From Acidisphaera sp. L21 (GTDB taxonomy: Bacteria; Pseudomonadota; Alphaproteobacteria; Acetobacterales; Acetobacteraceae), in assembly GCF_009765685.1 (NCBI RefSeq), contig NZ_LMUY01000045.1, positions 100,245-135,452 on the forward strand: DNA of 35,208 nt, in the 5' to 3' direction. The notes beneath the pieces were generated by a model. It did not search any database. It was not told where the DNA came from and saw only the letters and a list, made by a program, of their open reading frames with translations. The position numbers and the translations under genes are program-made. Below are positions 6,605-15,219 of the stretch, one piece after another (position 1 is the stretch's first letter; every line of letters starts with the position of its first letter).

Positions 6605-7889
6605 GGACCTCGCGCACATACGGGGCGCGGTCGCGGCCGATCAGCAATACGGCGCCCAGGCCGACGACGGCAGCCAGCGCCATCCAGGCGCCTGGTGCCG
6701 CCTTGTCGCCGAAATACTCGATCAGTCCGGTGCAGATGGCCGGCGTCATGCCGCCGATCACCGTGGCCAGGCTGTAGGCAAGCGAGAAGCCGGCGGTGCG
6801 GACCTCCACCGGCATGATCTCGGTCAGGTAGACGACCATGGCGCCGTTGTAGCAGCCGTAAAGGAAGCTGAGCCACAGTTCGGCAATCAGCAGGTGGCCG
6901 AAGGTTGGATTGGCGACCAGCCAACTCATCACCGGATAGGCGGTGACGATCGCCAGCACGGTCGTGCCGATGAGCAGCGGGCGGCGGCCGATCCGGTCCG
7001 ACAAGGCGCCCGAGACGGGAAGCCAGAACAGGTTGGAGACGCCGACGCAGACGGTGACGATCAACACCTCGATATCGCCGAGCTTCAGCACCTGCTTGCC
7101 GAAGGTCGGGGTGTAGGCGGTGATGAGGTAGAACGACACCGTCGTCATGATCACCATGGCCATGCCAAGCACGATGATCCGCCAGTTGGTGGCCATCGAG
7201 CGCACGATCTCCCCGGCGGTCAGGTGGCGCTTGCGGGTGAGGAACGTCTCCGTTTCCAGCAGGGAGCTACGGAGCCAGAACAGGAAGGGGATGATGGCAC
7301 AGCCGATCAGCAGCGGGATGCGCCAACCCCAGGCCTGCATGTTGGCGGAACCGAGCGTCTGGTTCAGCGCCACGCCGAGCAGGGCGGCGAAGATCACCGC
7401 GACCTGCTGGCTGCCGGACTGCCAGGCGACGTAGAAGCCCTTGTTCCCCGGCGTGGCGATCTCGGCCAGGTAGACGGAGACGCCGCCGAGTTCGACGCCG
7501 GCGGAGAAGCCCTGGATGAGGCGGCTGATTACCACCAGCAGGGGCGCGGCCAGGCCGAGGGTGGCGTAGCCGGGCACGATCGCGATCGCCAGCGTGCCGA
7601 CCGACATGAGCGCCAGCGTGAGGATGAGCCCGGCGCGGCGGCCGTGGGCGTCGATGTAGGCGCCGAGCACCAGGGCGCCGATCGGGCGCATCAGGAAGCC
7701 GGCGCCGAACGTCATCAGGGCGAGCATCAGGGAAATGAAATCGCCGTTGGCAACGTTGCCCTGGGGGAAGAAGGTCCGGCCGATCGCGGCGGCGAAATAC
7801 CCGAACACGAAGAAATCGTATTGTTCCAGGAAGTTGCCGCTCGACACGCGAATCACGCCCATTAGTTTCGACTGGCCGCCGGCGCTCAT
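6597..7889 (-). CDS. MFS transporter, metabolite:H+ symporter (MHS) family
   Basis: A 430-residue, 12-helix inner-membrane carrier. The N-terminus [28 protein letters not shown] is the MHS signature region, shared with citrate, tricarballylate, shikimate and proline/betaine symporters. The loop 2-3 motif appears as [20 protein letters not shown] and the second-half repeat as [27 protein letters not shown] is the usual helix-4/5 motif. The substrate is probably a di- or tricarboxylate, by similarity to citrate/tricarballylate carriers. The start has AGGAGA at good spacing. It is divergent from an acyl-CoA synthetase, with a 16-bp palindrome between them. Confidence 0.85.
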   Translation of the reverse strand: MSAGGQSKLMGVIRVSSGNFLEQYDFFVFGYFAAAIGRTFFPQGNVANGDFISLMLALMTFGAGFLMRPIGALVLGAYIDAHGRRAGLILTLALMSVGTLAIAIVPGYATLGLAAPLLVVISRLIQGFSAGVELGGVSVYLAEIATPGNKGFYVAWQSGSQQVAVIFAALLGVALNQTLGSANMQAWGWRIPLLIGCAIIPFLFWLRSSLLETETFLTRKRHLTAGEIVRSMATNWRIIVLGMAMVIMTTVSFYLITAYTPTFGKQVLKLGDIEVLIVTVCVGVSNLFWLPVSGALSDRIGRRPLLIGTTVLAIVTAYPVMSWLVANPTFGHLLIAELWLSFLYGCYNGAMVVYLTEIMPVEVRTAGFSLAYSLATVIGGMTPAICTGLIEYFGDKAAPGAWMALAAVVGLGAVLLIGRDRAPYVREVHA

Positions 7890-7921
7890 TTACCCGTCTC
7901 CTATTCCGTGACGAACCATAC

Positions 7922-7937
7922 CGGATGGCGCCATCCG
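7922..7937. promoter_or_regulatory. 16-bp perfect palindrome, putative operator
   Basis: CGGATGGCGCCATCCG is fully symmetric. It lies 32 bases upstream of the MFS start and about 20 bases upstream of the -35 element of the acyl-CoA synthetase promoter. The position is right for a shared repressor or activator site. Confidence 0.5.
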
Positions 7938-7957
7938 CACCAGACGTGACGGCAGCA

Positions 7958-7986
7958 TTGGGCCGGATTGTCCGGTCTGCTAGCGT
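7958..7986 (+). promoter_or_regulatory. Predicted promoter for the acyl-CoA synthetase gene
   Basis: TTGGGC (-35) and TAGCGT (-10) are separated by exactly 17 bases. Transcription would begin near 7993, which favours the GTG at 8017 over the ATG at 7999 as start codon. The match is moderate for a high-GC alphaproteobacterium. Confidence 0.45.
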
Positions 7987-8016
7987 GGCTGCAACAAGAT
8001 GAACGGGGGAACGACC

Positions 8017-9696
8017 GTGACCGACGCCGACGCCTTCCTGGCGGCCCGCGATGTATTGCTGACTCACCGGGCGGATATCGACGCCGCCCGCGCCGCCTTT
8101 GCCTGGCCGGTGCTGGAGCGGTTCAATTTCGCGCTGGACCATTTCGACCGCATGGCAGCGGGCAACGACGCCACGGCGCTGCGGTTCATCGGGCGAGGTG
8201 ACCACGATAGCAGCGTGTCGTTTGCCGAGATGGCGCGGCGGTCGAACCAGGTGGCGAACCATCTGCGGCTGCTGGGCGTGCGCCGGGGCGATCGGGTGTT
8301 GCTGCTGCTGGGCAATGTGCCGCCGCTGTGGGAAGCGATGCTCGCCTGCTGCAAATTGGGCGCCGTTGTGATCCCGGCCACCACGATGCTGACGGAGGAC
8401 GATCTGCGCGACCGGTTCGATCGTGGCCGGGTGCGGCATGCCATCGTCGCCGGAGAACACGCGGCGCGGTTCGAGCCGTTCGGGGAGCAGTATACGCGCA
8501 TCGCCGTCGGGGGTGCGCCGGGCTGGCAACGGTTCGAGGATGCCTACCAGGCCTCCGGCGATTTCGTCGCGGACGGCGTGACCAAGGCGACGGATCCGCT
8601 GCTGCTGTATTTCACGTCGGGCACGACGGCGAAGCCGAAGCTGGTGCTGCATTCGCACCAGAGTTACCCGGTGGGCCATCTGTCGACGATGTATTGGATC
8701 GGGCTGCAGCCGGGGGATGTGCATTTGAACATTTCGTCGCCGGGCTGGGCGAAGCATGCGTGGAGCAGCTTCTTCGCGCCGTGGATCGCGGGGGCGACGA
8801 TCGTGATCCTGAACCAGATGCGGTTCGATGCGCGGGGGGTGCTGGACGCGCTGGACAGGGCGCGGGTGACCACGTTCTGCGCGCCGCCGACGGTTTGGCG
8901 GATGCTGATCCAGGAGGATTTGAGCACCGCGCGGGTGCATCTACGGGAGGCGTTGGCCGCCGGGGAGCCGCTGAACCCCGAGGTGATCGAGCAGGTGCAG
9001 CGGGCGTGGGGGCTGACGATCCGGGACGGGTATGGGCAGACGGAGACGACGCTGCAGATCGCCAACACGCCGGGCCGCACGGCGCAGGCGGGGTCGATGG
9101 GGTGGCCGTTGCCGGGCTACGAGGTGGCGCTGCTGGACCCGGATGGGCATGAGGCGACCGAGGGTGAGATCGCGCTGTCGTTGCGGCCGCGGCCGCTGGG
9201 GCTGATGGATGGGTATCAGGCGGAGGATGGCTCGCTACGCGGCGTGGAGGGGAATTGGTATCGGACCGGGGATACGGCGCTGCGGAATGACGATGGCTCG
9301 TTGACCTATGTTGGCCGGGCGGATGACGTGTTCAAATCCAGCGGCTACCGGATCAGCCCGTTCGAGTTGGAGAGCGTGCTGATCGAGCATCCGGCGGTGG
9401 CGGAAGCGGCGATCGTGCCCTCCCCCGATCCGACGCGCACGGCGATGCCGAAGGCGTTCGTGCTGCTGGCCGCCGGGTTTCAGCCGGATAGTGCCACGGC
9501 GGCCAGCATTTTCGCGCATCTGCGGGCGCGGCTGGCGCCTTACAAGCGGGTGCGGCGGTTGGAGTTCGCGGAGTTGCCGAAGACGATCAGCGGGAAGATC
9601 CGGCGCGTCGAGTTGCGGCGGCTGGAAGCGACCCGGCGGCAAGATGGCGCGCGGGGGGAGTTGGAGTTTCTGGAGGACGAACTGGGCGGCGCGTAA
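8017..9696 (+). CDS. Acyl-CoA synthetase / AMP-dependent ligase (benzoate or medium-chain type)
   Basis: A 559-residue ANL-superfamily enzyme that activates a carboxylic acid with ATP and joins it to CoA. The P-loop A3 motif is YFTSGTTAKPKL near residue 198, A5 is DGYGQTETT near 337, A7 is WYRTGD near 412, and the catalytic lysine of A10 is in KTISGKIRR near 525. The stretch LNISSPGWAKHAWSSFFAPW is typical of the medium-chain/aryl acyl-CoA synthetase group. The exact acid is unknown. I chose the GTG because GGGGGA lies 6 bases before it; an ATG six codons upstream has no ribosome site and is close to the predicted transcription start. It is divergent from the MFS carrier, which may import its substrate. 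Confidence 0.87.
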   Translation: MTDADAFLAARDVLLTHRADIDAARAAFAWPVLERFNFALDHFDRMAAGNDATALRFIGRGDHDSSVSFAEMARRSNQVANHLRLLGVRRGDRVLLLLGNVPPLWEAMLACCKLGAVVIPATTMLTEDDLRDRFDRGRVRHAIVAGEHAARFEPFGEQYTRIAVGGAPGWQRFEDAYQASGDFVADGVTKATDPLLLYFTSGTTAKPKLVLHSHQSYPVGHLSTMYWIGLQPGDVHLNISSPGWAKHAWSSFFAPWIAGATIVILNQMRFDARGVLDALDRARVTTFCAPPTVWRMLIQEDLSTARVHLREALAAGEPLNPEVIEQVQRAWGLTIRDGYGQTETTLQIANTPGRTAQAGSMGWPLPGYEVALLDPDGHEATEGEIALSLRPRPLGLMDGYQAEDGSLRGVEGNWYRTGDTALRNDDGSLTYVGRADDVFKSSGYRISPFELESVLIEHPAVAEAAIVPSPDPTRTAMPKAFVLLAAGFQPDSATAASIFAHLRARLAPYKRVRRLEFAELPKTISGKIRRVELRRLEATRRQDGARGELEFLEDELGGA

Positions 9697-9706
9697 CTTC
9701 CGCTCA

Positions 9707-10153
9707 TCAGGGCCGAGGCGGTTCGCTGGCGCCGGGGCCGGCGACGACTGCCTCCACATTCACTGCCCCGGCGTGTTCGAAATTCAGGGTCAGCGGCACG
9801 TGGCTGCCCTGTTGCAGCGGCTGCTTCAGGCCCAGCAGCATGATGTGGTAGCCGCCGGGCGCCATGTGGATCGGGGTGCCGGGGGTGACGGCCAGGCCGC
9901 CCTCGACCGGGCGCATTTCCATCACGCCGTTGGTCATCTTGCTTTGGTGGACTTCGGCGGTTTCCGCGACGGGAGTGCTGGCGCCGGTCAGCCGGTCGGG
10001 GCCGCCGGCGGTGACGGTGACGTAGATCGCGCCTGTCTTGGCGGCGGGCGTGCTGGCGCGGGACCAGGCTTGGGTGACGGCAACGCCGGTGGATTGCGCC
10101 AAGGCTGCGGTGGAGAGAGCGGCCAGGACCAGGGCCGATAGCATCAGGCGCAT
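9707..10153 (-). CDS. Periplasmic copper chaperone PCu(A)C
   Basis: A 148-residue exported protein with a Sec signal peptide (MRLMLSALVLAALSTAALA). The Cu(I) ligands of the PCu(A)C family are present: His69, Met80 after ten residues, then HIM (His103, Met105). The protein carries copper in the periplasm and hands it to the CuA or CuB site of cytochrome c oxidase, usually with SCO. It lies 15 bases downstream of the SCO gene on the same strand. The ribosome site is GGAGGA. The stop is 10 bases from the convergent synthetase stop, with no visible terminator. Confidence 0.9.
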   Translation of the reverse strand: MRLMLSALVLAALSTAALAQSTGVAVTQAWSRASTPAAKTGAIYVTVTAGGPDRLTGASTPVAETAEVHQSKMTNGVMEMRPVEGGLAVTPGTPIHMAPGGYHIMLLGLKQPLQQGSHVPLTLNFEHAGAVNVEAVVAGPGASEPPRP

Positions 10154-10168
10154 TCTGTCGTCCTCCGT

Positions 10169-10792
10169 TTATGAGACAATTTTCTTCAGGTCGGCAGCAA
10201 TGGCATCCGGCCCTTCGTCAGCCCGAATCACACCGGCGAAGTGGCCACTCGGGTCCATGACATAAAGGATGGAGCTATGGTCCATCGTATAATCGCCGGG
10301 GCCGGGGCCGGTTTTGTGCGAGGCGTAATAGACCCGGTATTCCTTCGCGACGTCCGCGATCTGCGCCGCCGTGCCGGTCAAGCCCTGCAGCTTCGGGCTG
10401 AAGGCGGCGGCGTATTGCCGGATGACGTCGGGCGTGTCGCGCGCCGGGTCGATGGTGATGAAGAGCGGCTGTAGTTTGTCCGCTACCGGGCCGATCTTGT
10501 CGATCGCCTGGGCCACGTCGTTCAGCGTGGTGGGGCAGACGTCGGGGCAGAAGGTATAGCCGAAATAGACCAGCATGTATTTGCCGCGGTAGGTCTTGTC
10601 GGTGACGGGTTTGCCAGCCCCATCGGTGAGGCTGAAGGGTCCGCCGATGGCGGCGGCCTGCTGCAATGGCGCGGGGGCGCCGAAGAACCAGATGGCGCCG
10701 GCGGCCACCAGCAGGATGACCGCAAACCCGGCCAGGATGATGGGGGCGAAGCGCCAGGTGGGGGCCGGGCGGGTTGGCTTGGTCTCGGGCAT
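10169..10792 (-). CDS. SCO1/SenC family copper/redox protein
   Basis: A 207-residue protein with one N-terminal membrane anchor (FAPIILAGFAVILLVAAGAIWFF) and a periplasmic thioredoxin-like domain. The copper ligands are CPDVC (Cys82, Cys86) and the distal histidine in MDHSSILYV. LFITIDPARDTPDVI is the conserved middle block. SCO proteins deliver copper to, or reduce the cysteines of, the CuA site of cytochrome oxidase. The context, between a DUF2946 gene and PCu(A)C, indicates a copper insertion operon. The ribosome site AGGAG is about 11 bases from the ATG. Confidence 0.92.
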   Translation of the reverse strand: MPETKPTRPAPTWRFAPIILAGFAVILLVAAGAIWFFGAPAPLQQAAAIGGPFSLTDGAGKPVTDKTYRGKYMLVYFGYTFCPDVCPTTLNDVAQAIDKIGPVADKLQPLFITIDPARDTPDVIRQYAAAFSPKLQGLTGTAAQIADVAKEYRVYYASHKTGPGPGDYTMDHSSILYVMDPSGHFAGVIRADEGPDAIAADLKKIVS

Positions 10793-10828
10793 GCTCGATG
10801 GCTCCTGGAAAGACGGAAGGGTGGTGCG

Positions 10829-11194
10829 TCAGACCAGGGTTGGAGGCGCGCGGGAGGCGAAGGCCCGCGGCGTGCGGGGCGGTATGGTCGGGGTGCCGAT
10901 CGGGGCGAATACCGGCGCCGGCACCAGGATCGGGGCTGCGTAGGCGAGCGTGGCGGGTAGCAGGGGCGGTAGGGTGCCGCCCTGGCACAGCATGCAGTGC
11001 TCGTGGTCGTGCGCGGGGAGCGCAGGCGCTTCGCTGTGCCGGTGGACCTGGCCGCAAATCTCGGCCACTTGGGACAGACCCGGTGGTGTTGCCATCCGCA
11101 GGCTCAGCGGCAGGCCGAGTGCGGACTGCACCAACACGCCCATCAGGATGAGGAGGGTGGCAAGCCGCGCGATCAGAGGATGCCGAGCCACCAT
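10829..11194 (-). CDS. DUF2946-type small membrane/exported protein
   Basis: A 121-residue protein with an N-terminal hydrophobic segment (ATLLILMGVLVQSALGL), then EICGQVH, HDHEHCMLCQ and a second hydrophobic, Pro-rich C-terminal part. The HxHEHCxxC arrangement next to copper genes is typical of DUF2946 proteins, whose His/Cys cluster may bind copper. It is first in the run DUF2946-SCO-PCu(A)C. The metal role is inferred from motif and context; no function is established for the family. Confidence 0.68.
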   Translation of the reverse strand: MVARHPLIARLATLLILMGVLVQSALGLPLSLRMATPPGLSQVAEICGQVHRHSEAPALPAHDHEHCMLCQGGTLPPLLPATLAYAAPILVPAPVFAPIGTPTIPPRTPRAFASRAPPTLV

Positions 11195-11230
11195 GGGCTG
11201 CTTATAGGACGAGCCTGCGGCCGCAGCCAG

Positions 11231-12511
11231 TCACGGCACGCCCAGCCGACGGCCGAGCACCAGGCAGACCAAGCTCAGCACCATGACCGCGGTGAGGTAC
11301 ATGCCGGGGCTGGTCGGGTCGCCGGTGGTGGCGACGATCCAGGCGACGACCAGCGGCGTGACCCCACCGAACAGGGTCTGCGCCAGGACGTAGCTAATCG
11401 ACACGCCGGTCGTGCGCCGCCTCGTGGGGAACAGATCGGCCAGGGCGGCGGGGACGGTGGCGTAGTAGCCGCAGTAGAACACCAGCGCGATCAGCATCTG
11501 GATGGTGACCAGCGTAGTGATGGAGGGCGCGGCGGCCAGCCAGCGGAAGAGCGGGTAGATCATGACGAGGCCGATGACCCCGGCGATCGCCATGACCTTG
11601 GTCCGGCCGACGCGATCCGACAGATGGCCGAAGGCGGGCGGCAGCACCGTGTTCACCAGCCCGGCGGCGATGGTGCCCAGCAGCGCGCTGGAAGCCGGCA
11701 GCCCGAGCCTGGTGAAGGCGAAGGTCGGCATGTAGGTGTTGAGGTAACTGCCGCACGCGCCGGCCGCGACGATCCCGGCGCCGACGAGGATGCGGGCTTT
11801 GTCGTAGGCGGCGGCTTCCTGCAAGGGCGTGTCGGTGTGCTCGGCCTGGAGGAACTCGTCCGGCTCGTCCAATCGGGTGCGGATGTAGAATGCGGCCGGG
11901 CCGATGAGCAGGCCGAACACGAAGGGCACGCGCCAGCCCCAGCTTGCAACCTGGTCAGCGGTGAGTACCGCGTTGACGGCGTAGGCGAAGACGGAGGCCA
12001 GTAGCACCGCCAGGCCGGAGGCAGCCCATTGCAGGCTGGCGTAGAAGCCGCGCCGGTTCGGGTCCTGCTCGGCCAACAGGGCGGTGGCGCTGCCGAACTC
12101 ACCGCCGGCGGAGAAGCCCTGGATCATCCGGGCGACGATCAGCAGGACGGGAGCGGCGACGCCGATGACGGCGTAGGGCGGCAGGATGGCGATCAGCAGG
12201 GTGGCGAAGGTCATGAGCGCGGCGGACAGGGTGAGCCCCGGTTTGCGGCCGACGCGGTCGGAATAGGCGCCGATGAGCACCGCGCCGAGCGGGCGCACCA
12301 GCCAGGCGATGGCGAAGGTGCCGAGGCTGAGCAGGGTCGATACCGATGGGTCGTTGGACGGGAAGAACTGGCGCCCGAGCACCACGGCGAACAGGGCGTA
12401 GAGCACCAGGTCATACCATTCCAGCACCGCGCCGATATTGGCCGCAATGGCGGTGTGCAGCCGGCTGGCCTTGGGTCGGGTTGCGGTCACGACGATCACT
12501 GGGGTCCCCAT
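11231..12511 (-). CDS. MFS transporter, MHS family (proline/betaine/dicarboxylate type)
   Basis: A 426-residue, 12-helix carrier. The N-terminal AIAANIGAVLEWYDLVLYALFAVVLGRQFF and the loop motif RPLGAVLIGAYSDRVGRKPG define the metabolite:H+ symporter group. IARMIQGFSAGGEFGSATALLAE is close to ProP and alpha-ketoglutarate permeases. The second-half repeat is GHLSDRVGRTK. The substrate is unknown. No strong ribosome site is seen before the ATG, and a GTG a few codons inside is possible. It is transcribed away from the DHCW cupin gene 65 bases upstream and may share its transcript. Confidence 0.82.
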   Translation of the reverse strand: MGTPVIVVTATRPKASRLHTAIAANIGAVLEWYDLVLYALFAVVLGRQFFPSNDPSVSTLLSLGTFAIAWLVRPLGAVLIGAYSDRVGRKPGLTLSAALMTFATLLIAILPPYAVIGVAAPVLLIVARMIQGFSAGGEFGSATALLAEQDPNRRGFYASLQWAASGLAVLLASVFAYAVNAVLTADQVASWGWRVPFVFGLLIGPAAFYIRTRLDEPDEFLQAEHTDTPLQEAAAYDKARILVGAGIVAAGACGSYLNTYMPTFAFTRLGLPASSALLGTIAAGLVNTVLPPAFGHLSDRVGRTKVMAIAGVIGLVMIYPLFRWLAAAPSITTLVTIQMLIALVFYCGYYATVPAALADLFPTRRRTTGVSISYVLAQTLFGGVTPLVVAWIVATTGDPTSPGMYLTAVMVLSLVCLVLGRRLGVP

Positions 12512-12576
12512 ATTTGGTGGGGGATCATGTCTGTTGCGTGACGACCCGGCAAGGCCGGCTTAGGCGCGGCCTTGGT

Positions 12577-12909
12577 TCAGTCGACGATGAACAGCTTGGC
12601 GCCCGTGGTGGTGGAGGATTTGTGCGGGGAGTCGCCGAAATCGGACACGGTGTAGCCGTTGCCGGCCTTGAAGGTGAACTTGCGGCCGTCCTTCAGTTCG
12701 GTGTTCAGCTCACCCTCCACGACGTAGATGACGTGGCCGCGGTCGCACCAATGGTCCGCCACGTAGCCGGGAGAGTATTCCACCACGCGCATGCGGACGT
12801 CGCCGTTGTTCAGGGTGTGCCATAGGGCGTTGCCGGTTTCGCCCTTGTGGTCGGTGGTGGGGAGATGATCCCAATCGACGTTGGTGAACGGCAGCTCTGG
12901 CAGTTTCAT
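12577..12909 (-). CDS. DHCW-motif cupin protein
   Basis: A 110-residue single-domain cupin. The family-naming motif is ADHWCDRGHVIYVVEGEL, which supplies metal-type His residues and an unusual cysteine, followed by FKAGNGYTVSDFGDSPHKSSTTTG as the second cupin block. The function of the family is not established; small cupins often bind a metal and a small ligand. The ATG was chosen because it starts the conserved LPELPF segment and has AGGATGAG upstream; an in-frame ATG 33 bases earlier only adds non-conserved residues. Confidence 0.8.
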   Translation of the reverse strand: MKLPELPFTNVDWDHLPTTDHKGETGNALWHTLNNGDVRMRVVEYSPGYVADHWCDRGHVIYVVEGELNTELKDGRKFTFKAGNGYTVSDFGDSPHKSSTTTGAKLFIVD

Positions 12910-12970
12910 CGTGGGCTCATCCTGTTGAACAAGCCGCACCATGCCGCGCGATCGGGCGCCGGCGCAATAA

Positions 12971-14311
12971 TCAGGCGCTGGGGCCGGCTGCGGCGGGGAC
13001 GCCGACGCTGCGGGCGATTTCGGCGTGGATGAAGTTGTGCGCGAGCGCGTGGTAGACGCCTTCTTTGCAGATGAGGCGGGAGACGCTGAAGCCGATGAGC
13101 GAGGCGAGCATCAGGGGGACGACCATGGCGTGGTCGTTCGTCATCTCCGCCACGATGACGAAGGCGGTGATCGGCGCCTGCACCACGCCGGAGAAATAGG
13201 CGACCATTCCCAGCACCACCAAGGCCTGCGCCGGGGCGCCGGGCAGGATCGACGCGACGTTGGCGCCCAGCCCGGCGCCGACCGCGAGCGAGGGGGCGAA
13301 GATGCCGCCGGGTATGCCGCTGATGGAGGACGCGATGGTGGCAAGGAATTTCAGCGCCCCGAAGGTGCCGGGCACGGCGCCGTCGCCCTGCACCAGGCCG
13401 CGCGCCTGGGTGTAGCCGGTGCCAAAGATGGTGCCGCCGGACACCAGGCCGCAGAGTGCGACCAGGAGGCCGCAAAGGGCGGCGAAGACGACGGGGTGCT
13501 GCTTGATCGCCGCGCCGATGCGGCCGCGGAAGCCGCCGCCGAACAGGATGAGCACGCGGCTGAAGACACCGCCCAGGACGCCGCCGGCAATCCCCAGCAG
13601 CAGCACGCCGAGCCAACCCTGCGCCGAGCCGCCGAGCACGGCGTGGGTGGTGCCGAAATAGGTGTAGTCGCCCTGCAGCGATAGGGAGGTGAGGCCGGCG
13701 GCGATGACGCCGCCGATGATGATGCCGCTGGTGCGAACCTCGAAGGCGCGGCTCATTTCCTCGATCCCGAAGACGATGCCGGCGAGTGGCGTGTTGAAGG
13801 CGGCTGCGACACCGGCCGCAGCGCCCGCCAGGATGAGGCCGGGTTGGCGCCGGGGGGACAGGCGGCCGATGGCGAACATGATGGAGGCGCCGATCTGCAC
13901 CGTCGGTCCCTCGCGCCCGATGGAGCCGCCGCAGAGAAGGCCGAGCAGGAGCAGGATGGTCTTGCCGATGGCGATGCGCATCGAGACCAGTCGCTCCCGC
14001 GCGGCCAGGCCGTGCAGGGCGCGGGCGGCAATGGCCTGGGGAATGCCGCTGCCGCCGGAGTTGGGGAAGTAGCGCCGGGCGATCCAACTGGAGGCGGCGA
14101 AACCCAGGGGGGTGAGGAAGAAGGCCACGATTGGGGCGCGTGCCAGCAGTTCCTGGAACGCAGCGCCGGCATGGTCGGCGGCGATGGCGACGCCGTAGGC
14201 CGCGGCACCCACCACGATGCCGCCCAGCACGAACACCGCACGCTGCCGCCAGCGCAGCGCGATGATGCGGAAGCGGCGTGCCCGGCGCGTCTTCAGCAGA
14301 GGGGAGGCCAT
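12971..14311 (-). CDS. ClC-type chloride channel / H+:Cl- antiporter
   Basis: A 446-residue inner-membrane ClC protein. All three selectivity-filter motifs are visible: GSGIPQ near residue 86, GREGPTV near 130 and GGIFAPSL near 330. The gating glutamate is in GREGP. The internal proton glutamate of antiporters is also kept, in NTPLAGIVFGIEEM, so proton-coupled exchange is more likely than a passive channel. No C-terminal CBS domains are present. The ATG at 14311 has GAAGGTG at 5-11 bases; an ATG 27 bases upstream has no ribosome site. A possible role is acid resistance or anion balance. Confidence 0.9.
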   Translation of the reverse strand: MASPLLKTRRARRFRIIALRWRQRAVFVLGGIVVGAAAYGVAIAADHAGAAFQELLARAPIVAFFLTPLGFAASSWIARRYFPNSGGSGIPQAIAARALHGLAARERLVSMRIAIGKTILLLLGLLCGGSIGREGPTVQIGASIMFAIGRLSPRRQPGLILAGAAAGVAAAFNTPLAGIVFGIEEMSRAFEVRTSGIIIGGVIAAGLTSLSLQGDYTYFGTTHAVLGGSAQGWLGVLLLGIAGGVLGGVFSRVLILFGGGFRGRIGAAIKQHPVVFAALCGLLVALCGLVSGGTIFGTGYTQARGLVQGDGAVPGTFGALKFLATIASSISGIPGGIFAPSLAVGAGLGANVASILPGAPAQALVVLGMVAYFSGVVQAPITAFVIVAEMTNDHAMVVPLMLASLIGFSVSRLICKEGVYHALAHNFIHAEIARSVGVPAAAGPSA

Positions 14312-14383
14312 GGGCACCTTCGTGAACGGCAAAGCCAATGGGCGTATCGCAATGACGGTTCGGCGACAATCGCGGCGATGGTT

Positions 14384-14411
14384 TTGTTACGCAGAGTATC
14401 TGCGATAGGCT
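14384..14411 (+). promoter_or_regulatory. Predicted promoter with operator-like repeat in the spacer
   Basis: TTGTTA and TAGGCT are 16 bases apart, upstream of the VOC gene. The spacer contains CGCAGA-gta-TCTGCG (14390-14404), a perfect 6-bp inverted repeat, where a repressor would block RNA polymerase. The ClC gene starts divergently about 73 bases to the left. Confidence 0.45.
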
Positions 14412-14445
14412 CCGGGCGGGAGAAACACCGCAGGGAGACACGGCT

Positions 14446-15219
14446 ATGTCGTCGTTTCACGGCCATTTCGTCTGGCACGAGTTGAGGACGTCCGACATGG
14501 ACGCGGCGCAGGATTTCTATTGCAAAGTGATGGAGTGGACGGCGGAGGCGTTGGTGGGGGGCCCCGTCCCGTATACGCGCATGATGATCGGGCAAACGCC
14601 GGTGGCCGGGGTGATGACGCTACCGCCAGAGGCCGCTGCCGCCGGGGCGCCTCCGCGCTGGATCGGGTATGTCGGCGTCGACGATGTAGATGCGATGCTC
14701 GTGCGGCTGGAGCAGGCGGGCGGTAAAGTGCTGTACCCGGCGACGGATATTCCGACGATCGGGCGGTTCGCCACGGTGGCGGATCCACAGGGGGCGGCGT
14801 TTGCGCTGTTCCAGCCGGCCGTTTCGGAGGCCCCTGCCCCGCTGCCGATGGGCACGCCGGGCACCGTCGGGTGGAACGAGCTGTATGCCGCAGAGTGGCA
14901 GGCGGCGTTTGCGTTCTACTCGGCGCTGTTCGGCTGGCAGAAGGGGGATGCGGTCGATATGGGTCCGATGGGCACCTACCAGTTGTTCACGGTCGGTGGG
15001 GTCGCGGTTGGCGGGATGATGACGCGGATGGACCCGGCCCAGCCGCCGCGCTGGGGGTATTATGTGAACGTGCCGGATGCCGATGCGGCGGTTGCCCGGA
15101 TCAACGGGGCGGGTGGGACGGTGGTGCATGGCCCGCAAGTGGTGCCGGGGGGCAGCATGATCGTGCAGGGTGTGGACCCGCAGAGCATCTTCTTCGCGGT
15201 CGTGAGCCCGCCGAAGTGA
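14446..15219 (+). CDS. VOC (glyoxalase/bleomycin-resistance) protein with two domains
   Basis: A 257-residue protein made of two tandem VOC domains. The first begins HFVWHELRTSDMDAAQDFYCKVMEW and the second GTVGWNELYAAEWQAAFAFYSALFGW. Each has the paired beta-alpha-beta-beta-beta units and ends near a DPQG or DPQS turn. Proteins of this PhnB/YdfJ-like group are common in actinobacteria and alphaproteobacteria and mostly lack a known substrate. The ribosome site is CAGGGAGA. The stop overlaps the GTG of the SRPBCC gene, so the two are co-translated and probably functionally linked. Confidence 0.82.
   Translation: MSSFHGHFVWHELRTSDMDAAQDFYCKVMEWTAEALVGGPVPYTRMMIGQTPVAGVMTLPPEAAAAGAPPRWIGYVGVDDVDAMLVRLEQAGGKVLYPATDIPTIGRFATVADPQGAAFALFQPAVSEAPAPLPMGTPGTVGWNELYAAEWQAAFAFYSALFGWQKGDAVDMGPMGTYQLFTVGGVAVGGMMTRMDPAQPPRWGYYVNVPDADAAVARINGAGGTVVHGPQVVPGGSMIVQGVDPQSIFFAVVSPPK

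Noticed and set aside
7267-8940. A 557-codon minus-strand frame spanning the divergent MFS/acyl-CoA synthetase gap
   Set aside because: It would cross the promoter region and two well-supported genes, and its composition is Arg/His/Pro-rich with no domain.
12906-14441. A 511-codon open frame on the minus strand across the ClC gene
   Set aside because: It is in another frame of the same strand as the ClC gene, is extremely Arg/Pro/His-rich and has no family motif. The ClC frame carries all channel signatures. High GC produces such long empty frames.
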